DNA of 64,000 bases from Pestalotiopsis fici W106-1 (Eukaryota; Ascomycota; Sordariomycetes; Amphisphaeriales; Sporocadaceae): NCBI RefSeq assembly GCF_000516985.1, contig NW_006917095.1, positions 3,236,942-3,300,941 on the forward strand, in the 5' to 3' direction. Position 1 is the first letter of the stretch, and every line of letters begins with the position of its first letter. The position numbers and the translations under genes are program-made. The notes under the pieces were generated by a model. That model made no database searches. It saw nothing but the letters and a program-made list of their open reading frames with translations, and was not told the origin of the DNA. This document shows, piece after piece, positions 34,207 to 43,875 of this stretch.

Positions 34207-36636
34207 TTAGCCAAGAAGCCCAAATAAGAGACTTGTCCTTTTCCAGTACTCTTGTGAAGTCTTTGCCATGCGTTCTCTCGCTTCAGTCGGCAAATCCGTC
34301 TTCTTGAAAACCTCTTGGGCCAATGTTGCCAAGCTTTCATTTGAATCTCCGCCACTGCCCAAGCTTGTCTGCAATAACAACATGTCGTAGACCCATTGAA
34401 TGAGGAGCTCCTTTTTGGTCTCGGACTCTTTTGCTGCCTTTTCCTTGAGTTCTAAATCATCATCACCGTCATGTTCCAGAATTCCTTGGACATTAGAGTC
34501 TTCCTTGGTCTCTGTGCCCTCCTGATTTTCTTCGCTTTCCTTGATTTCTTTAGCTTCCGGGGCTTTCTCGGTCTTTACATCTGCATTGCTTTCTGAAAAT
34601 TCATCCAGCTTCACTCGCCATGCATCCGTAAGCTGAGTGCCAAACCTCTTCTTGAGTTTTGTCAGAGCAGCAGGACTCCAGAGGTCCAAACCAGCATCGC
34701 CCATGGAGGTGACCAAATTTCGCAGTAACTTGAACGAGTCGGGGGATGGTTGTGAAGGCAAAGCTGGCTCGCCTTCCCAGAGCACGCGGCCAATCACTCG
34801 GTTCCTCGTCAAAGCTGTCTTCTGAAACTCCTCTAGCGGTGCGACAATGACATGGCCGACCAATCGTTCATGAAGTGAGGGAACCATCTCCAACCCGAAA
34901 GACTTGGTGTTGTCCAGCCTGGGCAGTTGGCTTCGAATGCTACGTATAATGCGAAGCAGATACATTGCAATCTGGCCATTACTGGCATCTTTGTGCGTGT
35001 GCCAGAGCTTGCCCAACTGTTCGTCCAGGCTCTGATATGCTTGTTCAAGAGTCTTGTCCAATTGCTCGTGAATCTTTTGCGGGTCCTGCTTGCTTAAAAG
35101 TTCTTGTCGAGTCTCAATCGTTTCCTCGTCCTCAATCTCATCCACATCATTATCCCAACGTTGGCGCTGGAGCTGCTGAACAATTTCCTCCACGTCATCA
35201 ATCAAACGGTACCATGAGCTGTAACTCGAGACTGCTCGGGATGCGGCATCGTTCCTGCCATGAAGACGCGAGAGGACCTCGTGAGAGATGTGCTTCGCGC
35301 CGATACTTACATCCATGTTGAGCATCTCCTCATCCCAGAGGCTCTTTCGAGGATCAACGGCGCCAGCTTGCCAAGTGTCAAGTGTCGCGGCGACTTCAGA
35401 GCCAATGAGGCGGAGTTTGGACACCTTGACATCCAACACGGCCAAGATACGTGTATTGATGACACCACGCAATCCATTTAGCAATTCGGACGGATCAAAA
35501 CCTCTTGCCTTGCCGCCTTCTCTGACCCAATGCTGCAGGACCTTGGTCCGCAAATCGATAATTGTCTTGAACTCGGACATGTGTGCCAAGGTCTTGCCGA
35601 GTCCGTCGAGTAGTGTTTCGCCGCCTTTCTTGGCCCAGCTTGTGAGCATCGACTTGGCTAGTATCCCATCCAAATCATCGTGCCGTATGAAAGGAGTAAA
35701 GTATTGAATGTCGTCCCCACACCATCTCTCATAAACGTCTAGACGTAGTCCCTCCAGTGCTTTGAGTGATGCATCAGCTAGCAGAGGTCGTCTCTTGAGG
35801 TCGGCTAGAGCATCTGATAATTTGTTGGGCACCAGAGACTGGACATCAAGCAGTGTTCTTGTGTAGAGATCAAGCCCCCGCAGTACATTCCCAGTGTTTC
35901 TATCCCGTTCGTGCTCATCGGCGTCGAACTCGAGGACTATGGCTTCGCCTCTTACATTCAGGAAATGACGCAGGACGTCCTTTGCACCTGAGCTCTCTGC
36001 CAAACTGTATGCACATAGCGCCTTGAGAATATCGCCCTGGTCCGCGTCGTTGCTGACCTTGTCGAGAATCTTGCCAATCCCTCGCAGCAATCTATTCTTC
36101 AAGCTTCTCTGGCTCTTCTTTGCTGTTTCCAATGCTGTCCGCAGATTGGCTTCCTCGAGCGTGCTCGCATCCCCGAAACTAGCAATGAGTAGCCGAATCA
36201 GAACCAAGGTCCTCGCGACCAAGACGAGCCTCTCGCCTCGGCCCTCCTTGCCGCCCTTGAGCAAACGCCCGGCCGTCAGGGCGCAGGCCTCCAGCAGCTT
36301 GACTCGGGCGGCCCGGCTCAGCTCCGCCTCCACGTCGTCGCGGCCGCGGAAGCCACCGAGACCAGCGACCTTGCCCTCCACGACAGTCCGGCCACACTTG
36401 CCGCCCATGCGCCCCAGCACGATTTGCACGTCGCTCATGTCCCGGCGCATCTGCACAATGGTGTCGGCGGTACCCAGCAGCTCGCGGTAGCTGTTGCCGA
36501 CCTGGGTGCGCAGCCGCGCAGCCTTTTCGTCAATTTCCACATGGAGCGTCTTGTGGATCGCGCGTATCTGGGGCAGCGTGTAGGTCTCGAAGACCTGGCT
36601 GGACGAGGTGAGGTTCGAGGTATCGGGCGCCGCCAT
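34207..36636 (-). CDS. COG1: conserved oligomeric Golgi complex subunit 1
   Basis: A single exon of 2430 nt encodes 809 aa from the ATG of MAAPDTSNLT; an upstream in-frame TTG is not a likely start. The N-terminus SSSQVFETYTLPQIRAIHKT followed by coiled coil (EKAARLRTQVGNSYRELLGTAD) is the Cog1/Vps51 signature. The remainder is helical, with an acidic stretch EIEDEETIET and another of Glu/Lys (about residues 670-740) before the last helix. COG is a tethering complex for retrograde vesicles at the Golgi; Cog1 helps assemble lobe A. A GTAAGT-like string at about 35313 lies in conserved coding sequence and removal to the next AG would break the frame, so it is not used. Confidence 0.93.
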   Translation of the reverse strand: MAAPDTSNLTSSSQVFETYTLPQIRAIHKTLHVEIDEKAARLRTQVGNSYRELLGTADTIVQMRRDMSDVQIVLGRMGGKCGRTVVEGKVAGLGGFRGRDDVEAELSRAARVKLLEACALTAGRLLKGGKEGRGERLVLVARTLVLIRLLIASFGDASTLEEANLRTALETAKKSQRSLKNRLLRGIGKILDKVSNDADQGDILKALCAYSLAESSGAKDVLRHFLNVRGEAIVLEFDADEHERDRNTGNVLRGLDLYTRTLLDVQSLVPNKLSDALADLKRRPLLADASLKALEGLRLDVYERWCGDDIQYFTPFIRHDDLDGILAKSMLTSWAKKGGETLLDGLGKTLAHMSEFKTIIDLRTKVLQHWVREGGKARGFDPSELLNGLRGVINTRILAVLDVKVSKLRLIGSEVAATLDTWQAGAVDPRKSLWDEEMLNMDVSIGAKHISHEVLSRLHGRNDAASRAVSSYSSWYRLIDDVEEIVQQLQRQRWDNDVDEIEDEETIETRQELLSKQDPQKIHEQLDKTLEQAYQSLDEQLGKLWHTHKDASNGQIAMYLLRIIRSIRSQLPRLDNTKSFGLEMVPSLHERLVGHVIVAPLEEFQKTALTRNRVIGRVLWEGEPALPSQPSPDSFKLLRNLVTSMGDAGLDLWSPAALTKLKKRFGTQLTDAWRVKLDEFSESNADVKTEKAPEAKEIKESEENQEGTETKEDSNVQGILEHDGDDDLELKEKAAKESETKKELLIQWVYDMLLLQTSLGSGGDSNESLATLAQEVFKKTDLPTEARERMAKTSQEYWKRTSLLFGLLG

Positions 36637-37530
36637 GACGGGCTTTGGCTCGCGGCGATTCGCGAGGTCCAATCGAGGAGTTCGAGGTTGGCGGGGTCTG
36701 GCTAGTCCGTCATTCGAGTAAGGCAGCAGATTGGCAAGCGATTTCCAAGGGAAAGCTCGCCTCAGAGACAGGTGTCGGCGTTTGCAGTAAGGTGCTTGTA
36801 GTGTGATATGCCCGATTGTTCACATGGGAGGACGAGGTACTGTAGCTTAGCTTGCATGGGACAGGTGGCCGCCGCCAGCCAAGTCCCGCTAGACGGATCC
36901 CCACCACTACATTTACGCTCAGCCAATATGATCATACAAACCTTGAATGCTACTATAATTTGGAGATGATTGTTGAAAAATGCAATGCTATATTGTGTCT
37001 TCTTCTTGCATGAGAAATAGAGACGCAATGAGCGAGGTCTAGAGTCACAAAGAAAGAAAGAAAGAAGCCAATAATGTATTTATGAATAAATGAGCAAACC
37101 AGGAATCCCCAAATGTTGGCAACATAGACACAGCCAGCAGCATGACATTTGATCTGCTTGGAAGTAGAAAATGTTTCAGAATTATCCGAATTGACCAATT
37201 GGCTCTCTTTTCTATAGAATCTCCCTTCCAAGGCATATGCTATTTGTTCTTACCTGTGGTGACGTTCTTAGCATCCTGGACCGTTCTTCTTGGCCGCAAA
37301 AAATCCAGGAAATGGTTGAGAACGGCGAAATCGAGCCTCGTATTGATATATCTCCTCATATTGGATTTTGTCATCGTCTGTTCGATTCATGTCCCAATCT
37401 TCTGATATTGGGCAAACCCCATTTTTGGGTGAGCCACTGCCGCGACAACACTATTTCACGGTCAGACTGCGTATCGAAAGGATGATGGAAGTTCGTGTGT
37501 AGCATGATATACGTGCAAAGATTCACCACT
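36637..37530. other. intergenic, no supported gene
   Basis: 894 bp upstream of COG1 and downstream of the F-box gene. It includes an AAAG repeat near 37050. An open frame of about 45 codons continues beyond the F-box stop (37371-37515, minus) but cannot be joined to it by a sensible splice. Confidence 0.45.
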
Positions 37531-38763
37531 TCATTGGCAATGTGCACAACGGAATATTGAATTGGAATGACTCACATAATTGATGACCCGATGCCAATCC
37601 CCACCAATCGTAGAGCGCAGCAACAGCCACTCCGTTTTGCCTTGAGCATCAGCCGACCCGGTGATGAAACCACAGATACAAGTATAACTCAAGCTCAAGG
37701 TGTTTCGTATTTCTTCCAGAAGGACAGGCAGGGATATCTCGCCAAGTCTGATATTTGAAAGACACACTTCTCGAAGAGATTCCTTGTGTCGCTCCATCAC
37801 ACTCATAAAGTCTTGTTGTCCCTCTTCCATATTCCTCAGGGCCAGACTGTGGAGGTACCTCCATGTACGATCCGAGGGTATTATATCATCGACGGAAGCA
37901 CCAAACTTCCGTGAGTGGCCTATCGAGGAGAAATCCACATTCAGGACCTCGAGGTGAGGGAGAGTGCTCAGGAAGCTCCGCAATGCGCCTGACCTCACCA
38001 CCTCGCGGCACGCCGAGGCTTGGCACGGCGACCATTTTCCTAGGGTGAAGACCAGCTCAAGATGTCTCAAGTTTGAGAGTGCTTGAATAGGTGTGCTCAG
38101 TACACTGACATTGTGCTCAATCACCCGCCAGTGGACGGGGCCGAGGCGCAAAACTTCGATCTTGGCGGCTGCTCTTTGCAAGGCGGAGAAGACGGCCTCG
38201 ACATGACGAACCAAATCAAACCCGGACTTTTGGCTGCATTCATAAAAGAGTTCATCAAAGGGGGACTTGAGGTTGTGTGGATTGTGGTCAGGGAAGAAGT
38301 ACACGTCTGGATTGACAGTGATGGACTGGAGCTGTGGAAGGCTTCCTATTACTTCAGCCAAGCATCTGAAATCATCTTTGGCATCAATCAGCCTACGCTG
38401 AGCCGCGAGCTTGTCTTTATACCGCGCATATTGTTCTTGTAAGTCGTCTGAGGAATGTTCGAGCTCCCTTCCATACTTCAAGATCATGTACTCTGAATGT
38501 TGTTCGGCAAAGTCGTCGGCACACACTTCGTCCACGATCGTTCTGCCTCTATACACGAGAGATCGTATGCATGTCGGATACTTCTGCGTGACATGTCGAA
38601 GGTGTCGCAAATCGTCCGTGTGTAAATAAAAGGTAATGTTTTGAAAGAAGATGTAAGCGCTAATATCGTTGAAAGTCTTGCATGCGAGACGAAATTGGCC
38701 GACGTCTTTGAGTTCAAGGTGCGAGAAAACAATGTGCAGAACTTCGGATGGAAATGCGTCCAT
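37531..38763 (-). CDS. F-box protein
   Basis: A single exon of 1233 nt encodes 410 aa. The first 45 residues form an F-box: FPSEVLHIVFSHLELKDVGQFRLACKTF, then NDISAYIFFQNITFYL. The remainder is a helical, Leu-rich region with LHLELVF- and LEVLNVDF-like strands that could be degenerate leucine-rich repeats. F-box proteins recruit substrates to SCF ubiquitin ligases; the target is not predictable. The final 14 residues (VSHSNSIFRCAHCQ) begin with GTGAGT at the DNA level, so an intron there is possible and the true C-terminus is uncertain. The start is MDAFPSEVL. No signal peptide. Confidence 0.8.
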   Translation of the reverse strand: MDAFPSEVLHIVFSHLELKDVGQFRLACKTFNDISAYIFFQNITFYLHTDDLRHLRHVTQKYPTCIRSLVYRGRTIVDEVCADDFAEQHSEYMILKYGRELEHSSDDLQEQYARYKDKLAAQRRLIDAKDDFRCLAEVIGSLPQLQSITVNPDVYFFPDHNPHNLKSPFDELFYECSQKSGFDLVRHVEAVFSALQRAAAKIEVLRLGPVHWRVIEHNVSVLSTPIQALSNLRHLELVFTLGKWSPCQASACREVVRSGALRSFLSTLPHLEVLNVDFSSIGHSRKFGASVDDIIPSDRTWRYLHSLALRNMEEGQQDFMSVMERHKESLREVCLSNIRLGEISLPVLLEEIRNTLSLSYTCICGFITGSADAQGKTEWLLLRSTIGGDWHRVINYVSHSNSIFRCAHCQ

Positions 38764-39161
38764 GGAAACGCGTGTCCTTTCGAGTTTGCTTTGTGTGCCA
38801 ATGCGTCCAGGACAGGTTGGATTTGAGGTGGGAATATACTCGAAATGATTGCTTCCCCATGTGCTGACAAGCGGGATTGGATCTGGCCTTGTTGCACTAA
38901 TTTCTGATGCTAAGTAAACTTCGGTTACATGAGCTATTTATTATCATGAGTAGGAGGCCTCTTGATATTGTTAAGGCTTTCTTCCGAATTAGGCACTTTC
39001 TGCACCTTATACTCCTCATAGTTATACCATGCAGCTAAACTGCTCATACAACGGATGCTGGTACTAGCCGAACCCCGCCTGGCATTACAAGCAACAGTGT
39101 CATTCAGTCGAATCATTCCTCAGTGTGCTTTCCCAGCCGCACTGGGGAAACAAAGTTATTC
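38764..39161. other. intergenic, F-box upstream region
   Basis: 398 bp between the F-box start and the stop of the DUF1349 gene on the same strand. No coding region or clear motif is seen. Confidence 0.45.
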
Positions 39162-39845
39162 CTATGTATGCCACTTGACTTGGAACTCACTGAAATCAAC
39201 CTTGAGCGATGCGTTGGCATTCTTTTCCGGGCGAGCAACCAGTGGACTAACATCCAAGATCCACTCCTCTCCCCCAGTCTCATCCTCGTCGGCAAAGAAC
39301 CAGCAGATCTCCCGCATTGGACGCTTTTCTTTCACTTTGCCGCTCTCGTCGAGGACAAGATGATAAACCCACGCACTTTTTCCAAGCTCATCTGCCTCCC
39401 GGACTACCTCCAAAGTCAGTCCCGACTTGGAGTAATCTTCGACAAGGGGGACGATGCTCCAATCGGCCCAGCGGTCACAGGCCACGGTGCTGAGATGGGG
39501 TTTGCCATTATATAGCTCCAGCCCCAACTTGACCCATTTGGCTGGCTGGGTAGAGGACGAGTGTTTGAGTACTAAGACCAGCCCAGCTTGATCGTACCGT
39601 TCCGTCCAGGGTCCCCAAAATGTCGTCCTGGCCGATCGGAACTTTGTCAGCAGGCCCGACGATGCTCGGGCGATAGGGGCTTGAGTAAACGCATCAGCGG
39701 ACATTATACAAGACTTTACCCCCCATCATTCCTTTCATGAATAGTACACGGCCTTACCATTCGATACATCTGTAGCCGGCGGCTTCTTCCATATATCGGT
39801 TCCGGGCTCGGCCTCGAGCGTAAATTTATCGGTTGTGACATCCAT
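39162..39845 (-). CDS. DUF1349 family protein, concanavalin-like fold
   Basis: Exons 39845-39758 and 39679-39162 give 606 nt, 201 aa. The junction restores DVSNAPIARASS, matching the DUF1349 start pattern (KPP..D..NAP). Conserved phrases include FRSARTTFWGPWTERYDQAGLVLVL, WVKLGLELYNGKPHLSTVA, WADWSIVP and CWFFADEDETGGEEW. The fold resembles the bacterial YesU-like concanavalin-type lectin/glucanase scaffold, and fungal members are often annotated as 'regulation of enolase protein 1' by homology; no enzyme role is established. No signal peptide. The intron is short (78 nt) with GTAAGG and CAAG ends and contains a CTGAT branch-like site. Confidence 0.85.
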
Positions 39846-40591
39846 GATAAGCCGAGCGTGATTATTTCGAAACAGCAAGGATTGTGGGGAGGAAGGCGAC
39901 AGAATGCAAGTTGTCAGGTTCGAGGAAAGTTAACCTTTTAATACGTCGACGTCAAATCCCTTTACCCCTCCCTCTACCCACGATTTTAATCTTTCCCCCA
40001 CTCACAAAGGTCGACTCACATGTCCGCATATAGAGTATGTGGAGAACTTCGAGAGACACATTCTCGTGCAATCGCAGATGAATATCGCCCTTTTGGGAGA
40101 CTTGGCATTCATCGGAGTATTTCTCGCAGTTTCCCAATTTAGGTAACTAGGAACGACTGTAGCCAAGCCATTCCGACTATATACACACGATTGTCTTCTG
40201 TACGTTTTGTCAGTTGTTTTCTAAGCTGTTTCGTATAATGAAGCTTCGAACGAATGATGACTTATCCTCGTATTAAATGTCAAGTCAATCCGCCGTGTTC
40301 AATAAGGATCAGATAGATCTTAACCCACAGTCACATATGTGATTATGCCATGAATTGGCGAGTATGCATATAGTGCGGGCCAGGTAGGGTGGGGAAACTC
40401 TAGCGGGCCACATACGTAGAGCCATTCCTATGTTGCCAAATGACGCTGGCGATAGATATCACACATCAATTTCTTGAGACCAACTTCATCTGCCAATTCT
40501 CCTTGGTGTCAAACGCCACTCCGACCAGACTTTTCAAGCAGGGTCAATGAATAGAAAGATCTTCGGTCGCTTCTCTCAAGAACTAAGGAAC
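39846..40591. other. divergent upstream region of DUF1349 and reductase genes
   Basis: 746 bp between divergent genes, including a possible N-terminal extension of the reductase from an in-frame ATG at 40547. No other coding region is seen. Confidence 0.45.
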
Positions 40592-41729
40592 ATGTCAAAA
40601 CTCTCACCAGAGTCAAAAATCAGACTAGCTAGTGGCCATGATCTGCCACAGCTAGGATTCGGGGTTCGTGTTTACTACCCATCAGTCCCATGGACATTCT
40701 ACTCGAACACTCAGACTGACGAGTGTACGTAGGTGTATCAAACGTGAGTTGGCGCCTGCTAACGCTTGCTCCCCTTCCAGACATCATTGAGCACGTCAAG
40801 AAAGACTACTGCTGACGCCACAAAACGCAGTCCCGTAGCGGAAGCCGAGCGTTGCGTGGTGGAAGCCCTCAATGCAGGCTACCGGCAGATCGACTCGGCC
40901 TCGGCATACCGAAACGAAGCACCTTGCGGCAGTGCCATTCGGTCCATGGCCTCTACCGTTCCAAGGTCTGAAGTCTTCTTCACGTCCAAGGTTCGGCCGA
41001 AAGGTATATCAACATACTTCAACCTCTTGAGCACCACAAACCCCTCCCATCTTCTTTGAATTGATCTACCATGTATGATGTCTTTCGGCTAAAATACAAT
41101 CAGGCATGTCATACGAGTCCGCCAAAGCAACAGTCACCAGTACCTTGGACGAGACGGGTCTGAACTACATCGACCTGATGCTCCTCCACGCGCCGTACGG
41201 GGGCTCCGCCGCGCGCAAGGGGGCGTGGCGGGCGCTCGTAGAAGCCGTCGAGGCGGGCCACGTGCGCAGCATTGGCGTGAGCAACTATGGCGTGCACCAC
41301 CTCCGGGAGCTCAAGGAGCACATTGCCGAGCTCGAGGCCGAGCGCGGCGGTCCCGGCCGGGGCGGCGTCATCAGTGTTGGGCAATGGGAGGTGCATCCGT
41401 GGCTCCCGCGCCCGGATATCGTGAGCTGGGCCCGGGACAATGGCGTTGCTGTACAAGCATTTTGTCCACTAGTCCGCGGCGAGAGGTGGGACGAGCAGGT
41501 TCTCAAGGATCTGGCAGCCAAACACGGCAAAACAGCTGCCCAAATTCTTATTAGGTGGAGTTTACAAAAGGGATATAGCCCACTTCCAAAGAGTGTTACC
41601 ACGTCGCGCATCAAGGAGAATGCTAACGTGTTTGATTTTGAACTTGATGAGGAGGATATGCGAAAGCTGGAGACGGATCAATATGCACCTTGTACTTGGG
41701 ATCCTACCACAAGCGCTATAGATAATTGA
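40592..41729 (+). CDS. aldo/keto reductase
   Basis: Four exons (40592-40663, 40733-40743, 40831-41003, 41104-41729) give 882 nt, 293 aa. The second exon is only 11 nt, yet it supplies VYQ in the family phrase GFGVYQT, and both flanking introns have CTGAC branch sites. Catalytic residues are visible: Asp and Tyr in DSASAYRNE (about 49 and 54), Lys in TSKV (about 80) and His in LLHAP (about 114). The NADPH-binding end has [18 protein letters not shown]. The barrel reduces aldehydes or ketones; substrate unknown. An in-frame ATG at 40547 would add 15 residues (MNRKIFGRFSQELRN); I prefer [12 protein letters not shown]. Cytosolic by default. Confidence 0.87.
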
Positions 41730-41991
41730 ACGGTGATGTATAAAAAGACTATACAGTAACCAAGCCATTTTATGCAATGCCAGAACCTAATCCATCATAA
41801 GCCTCAAGTCGCTCAAGCCAGCCGAGCAGTTTGCACCGCATGTAATGTAAGTTCTGAAACGCCTTTTCCGATATGCAAATACCCTGCCCTAAAGGATACT
41901 GAACTTTATTCTGCTTTAAATTTCTCCAGTCCGTTTTATTGAAAGCGAGTGTTGAGTGGTCCATGCCAACAAAATAAATTCGAAACGGTGC

Positions 41992-43136
41992 TTAGGTGTG
42001 ACCAGATCCAAGGCGTTCGAGTACTGGACGCTGATCCCAGCGTTCTTGGTCAATCTCACTTTCGGCCTCTTCGAAAGCTTCTTCATCATCATCGCCGGAA
42101 ATCGACTCGTCCTTGCTATAGATGAAGAACTGGGCAAAAATGCCCAAATCGAGAAGGAGTGTGCCGAAACTGCCGGCCAACCACGACAGATTCACCAAGA
42201 TATAGCGACCATATATCCGGCCAGCCTCACCTGAGCGGCAATGGTTTGGACTGGCACAAGTCGGCTCATATGCAAAGATTGACAGAACATACGTCAGGTT
42301 GCCCAGGCACGCAAAAAGGAAGAATAACATGGAAACGCCCTCCACAGACTTGCGACGCCAATTGAGCAGAATCTGGGGCAGACGAGAGCCAAGGTAGAGG
42401 ACGGCACACAGCCAACCAAAGACCTGACCGAGGACGTCGAATTCAGGCAGGTTGTCGGCTGGCTGGGATGGCTTGCTTCGTGCGTAGCGACGGCTCAGAT
42501 ACCAGCCAGCGATGCCAGCAACACAAACCATCAGGATCGCCACGGCATTTCTGAAGGCAACCTGCAGTCTCGTTGATGGTGGAGGAGGCCGTGTGGGCGG
42601 TTCGGAGAGCATTGGTACGGCCGGAGACAGGTGGCTCCAGCTCTGGCTACTGTCCCGTCGTTCCCTAGAGTGAGCAAGCGGTCCAGGACCATTGAGCAGA
42701 CCTGTCCTTTCGTCTGCTTCGCCCGTGGCTGGCCTTGGTGTCTTCTTTGGAGGTGGTGGCACCACCTCATCCTTCCATGTGAAACCTTTGTAGTAAAAGC
42801 ATTGTCCTAGCAGTACCATGTCGGCTATGGTGTAGTAAATGGCGAGGATGAGCATCGTTGGCAATACGCCCTGAAATACTGCTCCCAGAATGTTGAAGAC
42901 ATCTCCCAGCAGCCATACAATGATGAATTGGAGCGAGAGACCATCAGCGGAGCTGCGCCTAAAGTTTTCGAGAATCTGCGGGCTGAAGACTACAACCCAT
43001 GCTGCTATGGATATGGAGCTGGAAGCAGGTGATTGTCAGCACCGTCTGAGATCTTGCCATGATAAGTTTCGACTTACCCGCAAATTCCGGAGATGGCTTC
43101 AACATCCAAGTTGAGAGGACCAGTAGGGGGCGCCAT
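41992..43136 (-). CDS. PQ-loop vacuolar amino-acid transporter, Ypq/RTC2 type
   Basis: Exons 43136-43078 and 43018-41992 give 1086 nt, 361 aa. Splicing places PQ-loop 1 (FSPQILENFRRSS) in exon 2 and PQ-loop 2 (LPQILLNWRRKS) later; between them lie a Pro-rich, Ser-rich cytosolic loop (about residues 110-190) and hydrophobic helices. The seven-helix, two-PQ-loop design matches the family of Ypq1-3 and RTC2, which export cationic amino acids from the vacuole. The C-terminus is acidic (GDDDEEAFEEAESEID). The start MAPPTGPLNLDVEAISG is followed by an intron after GIC. The loop length is larger than in yeast Ypq1. Divergent from the aftiphilin-like gene, with which it may share an endosomal or vacuolar theme. 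Confidence 0.88.
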
Positions 43137-43875
43137 GGCTTGGCAAGAGTCATGCAAGGATTTGTGCTTTCTGGTGATGTTCCAGGACGGCACTCAGATG
43201 GTGGTCTTTTCGAGACTAAAAAGAGGGAATATGGAATGCAAATTATCGCCCAAGCATCCGCATTGAAACAGCAGAATGGTTTCTACGACCAGAAGAGAAA
43301 AAGAGTCAAAGGTGTTAGCAAGTCGTGAAATCTCTTCCACCAGCACAACTCTGATTTTCCTAGCCTGGCTCGCATGGTACGTACAATCATGGTCATGGAC
43401 GACCGATCACCGGCCCCATGCCCTCGCCCTGGGAGAAAAAAATGACGAGCGATGACGCGCTAGCTTGGCTATTGAAGGACCGTAGCCCCCTAGCAAGTCC
43501 CCACAGGCCTTTAGATCCCTGCAGCCACGGGGCCCTTTTCGCGGGGTAGCTTTGGTTGGCTGTCATTGTTTCCCGCCTACCGGTCCCAAAACTCAGTGCC
43601 CTGGTGGCCAGCGCCGCATTCGTCGGGGATAACTGGAATCCTTACCGGACCGTACGACCGGGCGTAGTGGACGCAGATCAATTTTCTGATAAACAAGTTC
43701 CATACAAACACGATAACCTCGATTGATTGCCCCCTTTCTCTGTATTACCGCGCCCAACGCACGAACCTTCTCGCTGCTTGTCCACCTCGACCACGCAAAT
43801 TTCCCGTTCTAGCGTGAGAGCAATCTCAACTTGCACCCTTCTCGCCGATCATGTCGCCCGAGTAGAGGGGTTACC
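43137..43875. promoter_or_regulatory. shared upstream region of PQ-loop and aftiphilin-like genes
   Basis: 739 bp divergent spacer. It has GC-rich blocks around 43440-43670 and a C-rich leader before 43876. No specific regulatory site is claimed. Confidence 0.45.

Noticed and set aside
35259..35314. Intron within COG1 (GTAAGT to GCAG)
   Set aside because: Removing 56 nt breaks the frame, and the segment reads as conserved protein.
37371..37530. Extra 3' exon of the F-box gene
   Set aside because: Joining the GTGAGT donor to the available AG gives TGG TGA at once, so no longer protein results.
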